Source: Burkholderiales bacterium
Lineage (GTDB): Bacteria > Pseudomonadota > Gammaproteobacteria > Burkholderiales > Thiobacillaceae
Length of the DNA stretch: 9,423 nucleotides
Assembly: GCA_005790965.1 (NCBI GenBank)
Contig: SXTL01000098.1
Location: 1-9,423, forward strand
Reading direction: 5' to 3'
A model generated the notes under the pieces. The model did not search any database, was not told where the DNA came from, and was given only the letters and a program-made list of their open reading frames with translations. Numbering within the stretch: position 1 is the first letter of the stretch; each line of letters opens with the position of its first letter. The position numbers and the translations under genes are program-made. Of the stretch, positions 1-7,438 are shown one piece after another.

Positions 1-111
1 GCGGCTACGCCCATAACCGATCACGCTCTCCACCATACCCGCGCGCTTTAACGCCAACGCGAATGAACCACCGATCAGACCGACACCCAGGATGGCCAGC
101 TTTTGGATCAT
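1..111 (-). CDS. tyrA: Prephenate dehydrogenase, N-terminal fragment (cut by window edge)
   Basis: Only the first 37 codons lie in the window; the gene continues past base 1. The visible protein starts MIQKLAILGVGLIGGSF, a Rossmann nucleotide-binding start with the GxGxxG glycine pattern at residues 9-14, followed by a helix (ALALKRAG) and a second strand ending IGYGRS. This N-terminus is typical of the TyrA family, which oxidatively decarboxylates prephenate (or arogenate) with NAD(P) on the way to tyrosine. The start is chosen because its ATG overlaps the hisC stop as ATGA (108-111) and because GAGG (122-119) sits 7 nt upstream. The position after serC-pheA-hisC supports the call. Other Rossmann dehydrogenases share the motif, so the name rests partly on context. 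Cofactor and substrate specificity cannot be judged from this fragment. Confidence 0.85.
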   Translation of the reverse strand, partial: MIQKLAILGVGLIGGSFALALKRAGMVESVIGYGRSR

Positions 112-1205
112 GACAATACCTCGCCCAGAGCCGCCAAAAGGCGCGCGTTCTGATGCAACAGGCCGATCGATACGCGCAGGTAGCCGTGCAAGCCATAGTT
201 GCCGACCGGTCGGACAATAACGCCCCGGCGCAGCAGGGCTTGATAAACAGTCTGCGCGGCCTCGGCGGTCGCCCCCACCTTGACGCAGATAAAATTGCCA
301 GCCGAAGGAATGGTTTCCAGCTTCAGGCGCTTGAACCCAGCCACCAATTGGGTGCGGCCTTCAGCGTTGACCTGCTTGGACTGGGCCAAGAAATCGGCAT
401 CGTCCAGCGCCGCCTCCGCCGCAAGCAGCGCCAGACTGTTGACATTAAAAGGTTGGCGCAGGCGGTTGATGAGGTCGGCCACCTCGACCGAGGCCAGCGC
501 ATAACCAACCCGCAAGCCAGCCAACCCATAGGCCTTGGAAAAAGTACGCGTCACGATGAGATTAGGGTAACGCGCCAACCACGCCAAGGCGTCTGAAGGC
601 GTGTCGAGAAACTCGGTGTACGCCTCGTCGAGCACCACGCAGACGCGAGTCGGCACGCTGGCCAGAAAATCCGCCAGCGCGGCGTTAGACAACAAGGTAC
701 CGGTTGGATTATTAGGGTTGGCGATGAACACCATCGCCGTATCTGCACGGATCGCCGTCCGCATGGCGGTCAGGTCGTGGCCAAAATTGCACGCAGGCAC
801 CTGAATCGGCGTGGCGTTACAGGCCGCGATCGCCAACGGATAGACCGCGAAGGCGTGTTCCGCAAACACCGCTGAACGCCCCGGGGCCAAAAATACCCGT
901 GCCGCCAGCTCCAGCACATCATTCGAGCCGTTGCCCAACACGATCTGCTCCGCCCCCACGCCGAGCCGGGCCGACAAGGCCTGTTTCAGGGCAAAGCCGT
1001 TGCCATCGGGATACAAGGCCAAGTCGTCCAGTGCCGCTGCAACTGCCGCGCGGGCCTTGGGTGAAACGCCCAGCGGATTTTCGTTCGAGGCCAGTTTGAC
1101 GATGTTAGCCTCATTCAAGCCAAACTCACGCGCCAGTTCAGCAATGGGTTTGCCCGGCACATAAGGCGCAATCGCGCGGATGTGCGGTAGTGCCTCACAA
1201 CACAT
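108..1205 (-). CDS. hisC: Histidinol-phosphate/aromatic aminotransferase (HisC family)
   Basis: This is a 365-residue fold-type I PLP aminotransferase, a normal length for HisC. Visible landmarks are the N-terminal PYVPGKP (14-20), SNENPLG (40-46), GNGSNDVLEL (91-100), NPNNPTG (163-169), DEAY (193-196) and TFSKAYGLAGLRVGY (221-235), in which K224 should form the Schiff base with PLP; RVSIG near the C-terminus carries the expected substrate-binding arginine. HisC moves an amino group between glutamate and histidinol phosphate. Copies between pheA and tyrA often also serve phenylalanine and tyrosine synthesis, so the in vivo substrate here may be aromatic keto acids (inference). It follows pheA by 9 nt and overlaps tyrA by 4 nt. 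The start is somewhat uncertain: MCCEALPHIR is an odd beginning, with only a weak GAGCGG 5 nt upstream, and an out-of-frame ATG lies 13 nt further up. Confidence 0.9.
   Translation of the reverse strand: MCCEALPHIRAIAPYVPGKPIAELAREFGLNEANIVKLASNENPLGVSPKARAAVAAALDDLALYPDGNGFALKQALSARLGVGAEQIVLGNGSNDVLELAARVFLAPGRSAVFAEHAFAVYPLAIAACNATPIQVPACNFGHDLTAMRTAIRADTAMVFIANPNNPTGTLLSNAALADFLASVPTRVCVVLDEAYTEFLDTPSDALAWLARYPNLIVTRTFSKAYGLAGLRVGYALASVEVADLINRLRQPFNVNSLALLAAEAALDDADFLAQSKQVNAEGRTQLVAGFKRLKLETIPSAGNFICVKVGATAEAAQTVYQALLRRGVIVRPVGNYGLHGYLRVSIGLLHQNARLLAALGEVLS
118..123 (-). promoter_or_regulatory. Ribosome binding site of tyrA inside the hisC 3' end
   Basis: On the minus strand CGAGGT precedes the tyrA ATG, with 7 nt between GAGG and the start codon. 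It lies within the last codons of hisC, so together with the ATGA overlap it suggests translational coupling of hisC to tyrA. It is one of the few clear Shine-Dalgarno-like sites in this window. Confidence 0.55.
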
Positions 1206-1214
1206 AACGGCCGC

Positions 1215-2300
1215 TCATGAAACAGCCACGGGATAGGCGCCCAGCACCTTGAGGAAACCGGTGTTTTTCTCCAACTCGGCGAGGGCCGCCTTGAGCGCGG
1301 GATCGCTGGCGTGGCCCTCGGCATCGACGCAGAAAACATATTCCCAGAGTTCGTTACGGGCCGGGCGGGTGTTCCAGCTGATCAAATTAATGCCATGACG
1401 GGCGAAGGGGGCCAGCAGTTCGACCAGCGCGCCAGGACGATTATTAATTGCCACCGCTAGAGAAGTGCGATCGCGCCCGGAGGGGGCCGCCGCCTCGCGC
1501 GCCAAAACCACAAAGCGCGTCGTGTTCTTCGCCGTATCCTCGATGTCCCGCACGGCCAGATTTAGGCCGTGATATTCAGCCGCCAGCTCCCCGCCAATGG
1601 CCGCCGCATCGTCCCGTTCTGCGGCCAGACGCGCCGCCTCGCTGTTGCTGGCCACCGAAATCTGCTCGGCATTGGGCAGATTCTGCCGCAACCAGCCTTG
1701 GCACTGCGCCAACGACTGGGCATGCGAGTAAACTACACGAATCCCCTCCAGCCCGGGGTCCGCGCTGCGGCGCATCAAGTTTTGCCGCACCCGTACAAAG
1801 ACCTCGCCACAAATCACCAGATCAGCGTCCAGCAACAAGTCCAAGGTGCGGGAAATAACCCCCTCGGTCGAATTCTCGATGGGCACTACACCGTAATGGG
1901 CCTCACCGCGTTCGACGGCACGGAACACCTCATCAATCGATGCCTGCGGCAGACGGCTGGCGGACTGGCCAAACTGCTTGATCGCTGCCTGCTCGGAAAA
2001 AGTGCCTTGTGGACCGAGGTAGGCAACCGACAGGGGTTGCTCCAAGGAACGACAGGCTGACATGATCTCGCGGAACAGAATGTTGACACTGGCCCCCGTC
2101 AACGGACCGCTGTTTTGTTCGGTAAGGCGGCGCAACACCTGCGCCTCACGCTCCGGGCGATACACCGGCGCCTGACCCTTGCTGTGGCCAACCGCCTGAG
2201 CCAGGCGACCACGGGCGTTGAGCAAAGCGAGGAGCTGATCGTCCACCGCATCAATCTGAGCGCGCAGATCTGTCAATGTATTTTGTTTGGACTCATCCAT
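1215..2300 (-). CDS. pheA: Bifunctional chorismate mutase / prephenate dehydratase (P-protein)
   Basis: This 361-residue protein converts chorismate to prephenate and then to phenylpyruvate, the committed route to phenylalanine. Three domains are visible. Residues about 8-90 are an all-helical AroQ chorismate mutase with R13, R30, K41 and the YRPERE segment (47-52). Residues about 91-268 are prephenate dehydratase, starting VAYLGPQGTFSE (92-103), with ENSTEG (142-147) and the catalytic TRF motif in NTTRF (259-263). Residues about 277-355 are a C-terminal ACT domain for phenylalanine feedback. In the ACT domain GALVELLAPF (290-299) is normal, but the second effector motif, usually ESRP or ETRP, reads NTRP (310-313), so feedback control may differ. 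The ATG overlaps the serC stop by 8 nt and hisC follows after 9 nt, so the gene is very likely part of one operon. No clear ribosome binding site is seen, which fits coupling to serC. Confidence 0.96.
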   Translation of the reverse strand: MDESKQNTLTDLRAQIDAVDDQLLALLNARGRLAQAVGHSKGQAPVYRPEREAQVLRRLTEQNSGPLTGASVNILFREIMSACRSLEQPLSVAYLGPQGTFSEQAAIKQFGQSASRLPQASIDEVFRAVERGEAHYGVVPIENSTEGVISRTLDLLLDADLVICGEVFVRVRQNLMRRSADPGLEGIRVVYSHAQSLAQCQGWLRQNLPNAEQISVASNSEAARLAAERDDAAAIGGELAAEYHGLNLAVRDIEDTAKNTTRFVVLAREAAAPSGRDRTSLAVAINNRPGALVELLAPFARHGINLISWNTRPARNELWEYVFCVDAEGHASDPALKAALAELEKNTGFLKVLGAYPVAVS

Positions 2301-3390
2301 GGCGGCGCGAGAACTCGTGGAGAAAATGGACCAAGGCCTGAACCCCCTCGGTGGGCATCGCGTTATAAATCGAAGCGCGCATCCCGCCCACCGATTTGTG
2401 GCCCTTCAACTGGACCAAGCCGGCGGCCTTGGCCTCGGCAAGAAAGGCGTCATTAAGCCCTTCGTCGCGCAAGAAGAAGGGCACATTCATGCGCGAACGG
2501 CAGGCCGGGTCAACCATCGTGGTATAGAAATCATTCTGGTCGAGGGCGTCGTAGAGTATTTTTGCCTTGGTGATATTGCGCTGCTCCATGGCCGCCACGC
2601 CCCCTTGCTCCTTCAGCCAGCGGAAAACCAAGCCGGCAATATAGAGGCTGTATGTCGCCGGCGTGTTGTACATCGACTGATTGTCCGCGACGATGCGGTA
2701 ATCAAAGGCACTCGGACAGTGCGGCATAGCCCGGCCCAGCAAATCATCCCGGACAATCACAAAGGTCAGACCCGCCGGACCAATATTCTTCTGCGCCCCG
2801 CCAAAAATCAGTCCATATTTTTCGACATCAATCTGTCGCGACAGGATATGCGAAGACATATCCGCTACCACCGGCACCTCAGCGCGACCCACCTGCGCTA
2901 GGTCAGGTTCGAAGGGATATTCGACCCCGCCGATCGTCTCGTTGGTACAGGTAAAGAGGTAAGCCGGATCGGCCGATAGCTTCCAGTCCGCCATTGGCGG
3001 TACCGTTGTATGACCGACCGGCTCGGCCGTTGCAGCGATGTTGACCGTGGTGTAGCGGCGCGCCTCTTTCTGCGATTTTTCTGACCAGATGCCGGTCACC
3101 ACATAATCGGCCGTCTGTTTCTGGCCGATCAGGTTCAGCGGAATAATCGCGTTCTGCGCAATGGCCCCGCCCTGCATAAACAGGATGCGATAGTTCGCCG
3201 GCACCGCCAACAGCTCACGAAAATCGGCCTCCGCCTCAGCGGCGATCCCCGAGAATTCCTTGCCGCGATGACTCATCTCCATCACCGACATGCCGCAGCC
3301 CTGCCAGTTGACCAGCTCATCGCGAGCCTGCTCGAGGACCTCGCGCGGAAGCACCGCCGGGCCGGCACTAAAGTTATAGATTCGTTCCAT
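2293..3390 (-). CDS. serC: Phosphoserine aminotransferase
   Basis: This 365-residue class V PLP aminotransferase converts 3-phosphohydroxypyruvate and glutamate to phosphoserine in serine synthesis; the same enzyme acts in the pyridoxine route in many proteobacteria. The N-terminus YNFSAGPAVLP (5-15) and the segments MEMSHRGKEF (37-46), FMQGGAIAQNAIIPLNL (71-87), CTNETIGGVE (148-157) and ADMSSHILSR (176-185) are family landmarks. IFGGAQKNIGPAG (195-207) contains the PLP lysine, K201. Length and coverage look complete. The GGAIAQN stretch differs from the GGATAQF form seen in several other bacteria, which I take to be lineage variation. It is the first gene of the aromatic cluster; its stop overlaps the pheA start as ATGGATGA. 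Upstream there are 59 nt to ubiB, without an obvious Shine-Dalgarno site or strong promoter; a lone TAGAAT (3431-3426) is a weak -10 candidate lacking a -35. Confidence 0.96.
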   Translation of the reverse strand: MERIYNFSAGPAVLPREVLEQARDELVNWQGCGMSVMEMSHRGKEFSGIAAEAEADFRELLAVPANYRILFMQGGAIAQNAIIPLNLIGQKQTADYVVTGIWSEKSQKEARRYTTVNIAATAEPVGHTTVPPMADWKLSADPAYLFTCTNETIGGVEYPFEPDLAQVGRAEVPVVADMSSHILSRQIDVEKYGLIFGGAQKNIGPAGLTFVIVRDDLLGRAMPHCPSAFDYRIVADNQSMYNTPATYSLYIAGLVFRWLKEQGGVAAMEQRNITKAKILYDALDQNDFYTTMVDPACRSRMNVPFFLRDEGLNDAFLAEAKAAGLVQLKGHKSVGGMRASIYNAMPTEGVQALVHFLHEFSRRHG

Positions 3391-3449
3391 GTTTGATAAG
3401 GGGTGTCAGGGCAACTTGTGAGGCCATTCTACCAGCTAGTCAGCGCCTA

Positions 3450-5129
3450 TTATTCCTTCCCAGAACGCCAGATCGACGCCACGATCCAGATACTGTTGAC
3501 CACCGCCAGGATAAAGCCCAACGCGCCTAACAAAGGCAGACCGAAGAAGTCCGGGCCGCCATCGACAGTCAGGACGATAGACGAACCAATAACCAGTGAG
3601 GCAGTCAATATACCCATCGTGAGACGGTTAGAGGCCCGATTGATCTGCGCGCCAAAACTGTCGAGTCGTTTCAGATCCAGGTCAATGCGCAGCCGCCCTC
3701 GGCGCGCCTGACGCAACAGGCGCACCAGATCGCGTGGCAAACCCGTAATAACGCCCGCCAACTCCTTGAGGCTGCGCCGGGTCCGTGCCAGCACCGCAGC
3801 GGGCGTATAGCGCGCTTCCATCAGGGCACGGACGAAGGGCTCCAGATCATCGACCATGTGAAACTCCGAATCGAGCTGATGCCCCAAGCCTTCAAGCGTA
3901 ATCAAGGCCTTGAACAACAAGGTCAGATCCGGCGGCAATGCCAGATTGTTACCGCGCATAATGGCCGTCACATCCGACAACAAGGCCCCCAAGCGAATAT
4001 CTTTCAGGGCCAGATTGTCATAACTCATCACCAGCTCGGTCAGGTCATAGGCCAGCTTTTCCTCGTCGATCTCGGCATCCCCGGCCCAGACCACCAGCAC
4101 ATCCAGCATGCCGATCTCATCCTTGCCGATCAGGGCATAGAGGAACTGGATCAACTGTTCACGACGCGCCACCGTCAACTGGCCCACCATGCCGAAATCA
4201 ATCATGCCAATCCGGTTGCCGGGCAGAAACAGGATATTGCCCGGATGTGGATCGGCGTGGAAATGGCCATGCACCAAGATCATCTTGAGCACCGCATCAG
4301 CCCCGCGCCGCGCCAACAGCGCCAAGTCATACCCCGCCTCACGGGCCTTGGCAAAGTCGGTGCCCTGGATACCCTGCAAGCGCTCCTGCACATTCACGCT
4401 ATCGCGGCAATAATCCCAATAAACGCGCGGCACCCGTACCGTATCGTCACCGGCAAAATAGCCCGCAAAACTGTCCAGATTGCGCGCTTCCTTGACCAGA
4501 TCGGTTTCGCGCGTCAGAGAACGCCTTAACTGGGCCACGATCTGCACCGGACGATAGTTCCGCGTCTCAGGCCACTCCAGCTCGACGATGCGCGCCAGTT
4601 GATCGAGGATACGCAAATCGGCATCGATCTTGGGCAGGATATTCGGGCGCCGCACCTTGACCACTACCGGGGTGCCGTCATGCAAAACTGCGGCGTGAAC
4701 CTGGGCGATCGAGGCCGCCGCAAAGGCTTCTTTCTCGAACAACTGAAAGACCTCGTCGAGCGGACGACCGAAGGCCTCAGTCAAAGTATGCTCAACCACC
4801 TCAAAAGCCACCGGCGGCACCTGGTTGTGCAGCTTTTCCAGTTCCTCAATCCACTGTGGCGCAAAAACATCGACGCGCGTGGCCAGTACCTGACCAAGCT
4901 TGACGAAGGTTGGCCCCAGCTCAGTTAGGGCCAGTCGCAAGCGCACCGGCTGATCGAGGTGTTCAACATCGCGAGACGGCTGCCAGCGCACCAGCCGCCC
5001 GGCCCGCTCCAGGGTGCGCGCCACCCCCGAATGCTTGACCAGATCGCCCCAGCCGTAATGCACCAACACGGTCGCAATTTCCTGCAGACGGTGCAAATCG
5101 CGCATCAGCGCCATGGTTTCACGCAGCAT
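3450..5129 (-). CDS. ubiB: UbiB/ABC1 (AarF) family atypical protein kinase-like ATPase
   Basis: This 559-residue protein carries all signatures of the UbiB/ABC1/COQ8 family. They are KLGQ (77-80, the KxGQ motif that occludes the active site), the alanine-rich loop AAASIAQVH (137-145), VVVKVRRP with K158, ETDLVKEARN (208-217), HGHFHADPHPGNIL (287-300) with D293 and N298, and IDFG (310-313) as the metal-binding DFG equivalent. The C-terminus holds two hydrophobic segments (about 505-525 and 530-553), the usual membrane anchor. Family members act as ATPases that support ubiquinone biosynthesis at the inner membrane. The gene is not next to ubiE or ubiJ here, so it may be a second UbiB-type paralogue rather than the main one; the symbol is therefore tentative. 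It precedes serC by 59 nt on the same strand. The ATG at 5129 lacks a clear ribosome binding site; the ATG at codon 6 is an alternative. Confidence 0.9.
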   Translation of the reverse strand: MLRETMALMRDLHRLQEIATVLVHYGWGDLVKHSGVARTLERAGRLVRWQPSRDVEHLDQPVRLRLALTELGPTFVKLGQVLATRVDVFAPQWIEELEKLHNQVPPVAFEVVEHTLTEAFGRPLDEVFQLFEKEAFAAASIAQVHAAVLHDGTPVVVKVRRPNILPKIDADLRILDQLARIVELEWPETRNYRPVQIVAQLRRSLTRETDLVKEARNLDSFAGYFAGDDTVRVPRVYWDYCRDSVNVQERLQGIQGTDFAKAREAGYDLALLARRGADAVLKMILVHGHFHADPHPGNILFLPGNRIGMIDFGMVGQLTVARREQLIQFLYALIGKDEIGMLDVLVVWAGDAEIDEEKLAYDLTELVMSYDNLALKDIRLGALLSDVTAIMRGNNLALPPDLTLLFKALITLEGLGHQLDSEFHMVDDLEPFVRALMEARYTPAAVLARTRRSLKELAGVITGLPRDLVRLLRQARRGRLRIDLDLKRLDSFGAQINRASNRLTMGILTASLVIGSSIVLTVDGGPDFFGLPLLGALGFILAVVNSIWIVASIWRSGKE

Positions 5130-5227
5130 AAGAGTATGAGTGCATTCAGGCCGGTAATGCCCGCATACTAGACCAGCTCTGCCAGCAACGCACTAAACCC
5201 CCTGCATCGACCCGCTCATTACCATCC
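5130..5227. other. Divergent intergenic region, ubiB-proximal part
   Basis: This is the half of the ubiB/feoA spacer outside the Fur/promoter module. Reading toward ubiB, TAGTAT (5170-5165) could be a -10 element giving a leader of roughly 28 nt, but no -35 at 17-18 nt spacing is recognisable. A 7-nt inverted pair, GGTAATG (5153-5159) and CATTACC (5217-5223), is present with a long loop. Neither is strong enough to call a promoter or operator. Confidence 0.35.
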
Positions 5228-5247
5228 GCACTTGATAATCATTCTTG
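5228..5247 (+). promoter_or_regulatory. Fur-box-like operator upstream of feoA
   Basis: Read as a 19-mer (5228-5246), the site matches the classical Fur consensus GATAATGATAATCATTATC at 13 of 19 positions. Read as a 7-1-7 palindrome (TGATAATnATTATCA) at 5233-5247, the left arm TGATAAT is perfect and the right arm ATTCTTG matches 4 of 7. The site overlaps the -35 hexamer of the feoA promoter, so iron-loaded Fur binding would block RNA polymerase. Placement in front of feoAB, a classic Fur target, raises confidence. Binding itself is inferred. Confidence 0.7.
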
Positions 5248-5259
5248 GATGAGTATAAT
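5232..5259 (+). promoter_or_regulatory. Sigma70-type promoter of feoAB
   Basis: The -35 TTGATA (5232-5237) and a perfect -10 TATAAT (5254-5259) are separated by 16 nt. Transcription would start near 5266-5268, directly beside the feoA ATG at 5269. It is the strongest promoter-like sequence in the window. The Fur-box-like element covers its -35 region. Confidence 0.75.
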
Positions 5260-5268
5260 CTACTGCTT

Positions 5269-5520
5269 ATGAAACCGAGCGATCCTGTCCTGACTCAACT
5301 CGACCAACTCCCTGTCGGCATGCTCGCCACGGTGTGTTACATCGAGGCTCAGACCGAGATGACCGCTCGCCTGCGTGCCCTTGGCATCAAGCCAGGCAAT
5401 CAGATCAGCGTCGTACGAAGCGCCCCCCTGTCCGGACCGTTGCAGATTCGCGCCGGCCAGACCGACATCATCCTGCGCCGCAGCGAAGCCGCCACCATTC
5501 ATGTCAACCCGGCTTTCTAG
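5269..5520 (+). CDS. feoA: Ferrous iron transport accessory protein FeoA
   Basis: This 83-residue cytoplasmic protein has a single SH3-like FeoA domain, close to the usual 75-85 residues. The pattern is LPVGMLATVCYI, then RLRALGIKPGNQISVVRSAPLSGP, then LRRSEAATIHV, matching the FeoA layout of a leading G, an RLxxLGxxPG turn and a closing beta strand. FeoA is thought to interact with FeoB and modulate Fe2+ uptake. The frame is also open back to a TTG at 5245, but that codon lies inside the Fur/promoter module, upstream of the -10, so the ATG at 5269 is preferred. No Shine-Dalgarno site precedes it, and the predicted transcript begins at most about 3 nt before it, suggesting leaderless translation. 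feoB begins 15 nt after the stop, so the two form an operon, likely repressed by Fur-Fe2+. Confidence 0.93.
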   Translation: MKPSDPVLTQLDQLPVGMLATVCYIEAQTEMTARLRALGIKPGNQISVVRSAPLSGPLQIRAGQTDIILRRSEAATIHVNPAF

Positions 5521-5535
5521 TCAAAACGAATCCGC

Positions 5536-7332
<1,797 letters not shown>

Positions 7333-7361
7333 CCCCACCCGGGTCTCCAGCGTCTGCCTCC

Positions 7362-7387
7362 CGGCCCTCATCGGCCCTCATCGGCCC
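7362..7387 (+). repeat. 10-bp tandem repeat, 2.6 copies
   Basis: The unit CGGCCCTCAT occurs at 7362-7371 and 7372-7381, followed by a partial CGGCCC (7382-7387). The copies are perfect. It lies in the non-coding spacer after feoB and may be simple replication slippage or part of a C-rich Rho-loading stretch. Confidence 0.8.
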
Positions 7388-7423
7388 CGCCCACGCCCCT
7401 TCCCCCTTTCGCCATTCCCGCCG

Positions 7424-7429
7424 TAAGAT
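7424..7429 (+). promoter_or_regulatory. Weak -10-like hexamer before the sensor kinase
   Basis: TAAGAT matches TATAAT at 4 of 6 positions and ends 9 nt before the ATG at 7439, the same distance as between the feoA -10 and its ATG. No TTGACA-like -35 lies at 16-18 nt; the bases there are C-rich. Low confidence. Confidence 0.2.
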
Positions 7430-7438
7430 GGCGCCGCC

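Larger units (their letters stand above)
7333..7438 (+). other. C-rich, G-poor spacer between feoB and the sensor kinase
   Basis: Hand count over 7331-7423 gives 52 C, 18 G, 16 T and 7 A in 93 bases. A small GACCC/GGGTC stem with a 5-nt loop (7331-7345) starts at the feoB stop but has no T-run, so it is not an intrinsic terminator. The composition would suit Rho loading after feoB. No gene is seen. Confidence 0.4.

Noticed and set aside
153..596. Plus-strand 147-codon open frame inside hisC
   Set aside because: It is antisense to a well-supported hisC, has no recognisable domain and reads as the complement of HisC codons; it is a GC-rich shadow frame.
2287..2901. Plus-strand 204-codon open frame inside serC
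   Set aside because: It is fully antisense to the conserved serC sequence, with no family resemblance.
3391..3449. Promoter for serC in the ubiB-serC gap
   Set aside because: Only a TAGAAT-like -10 is seen, without a matching -35; it is too weak to annotate as a feature.
3858..4529. Plus-strand 223-codon open frame antisense to ubiB
   Set aside because: Its glutamine- and histidine-rich composition is what the complement of ubiB codons gives; there is no motif or start signal.
5153..5223. GGTAATG/CATTACC inverted pair in the ubiB-feoA spacer
   Set aside because: Seven-base arms with a 57-nt gap are easily met by chance and do not coincide with a promoter element.
5245..5268. TTG codon giving an 8-residue longer FeoA
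   Set aside because: It lies upstream of the -10 hexamer of the predicted promoter and within the Fur-like site, so it would not be on the mRNA; the extra residues are not part of the FeoA domain.
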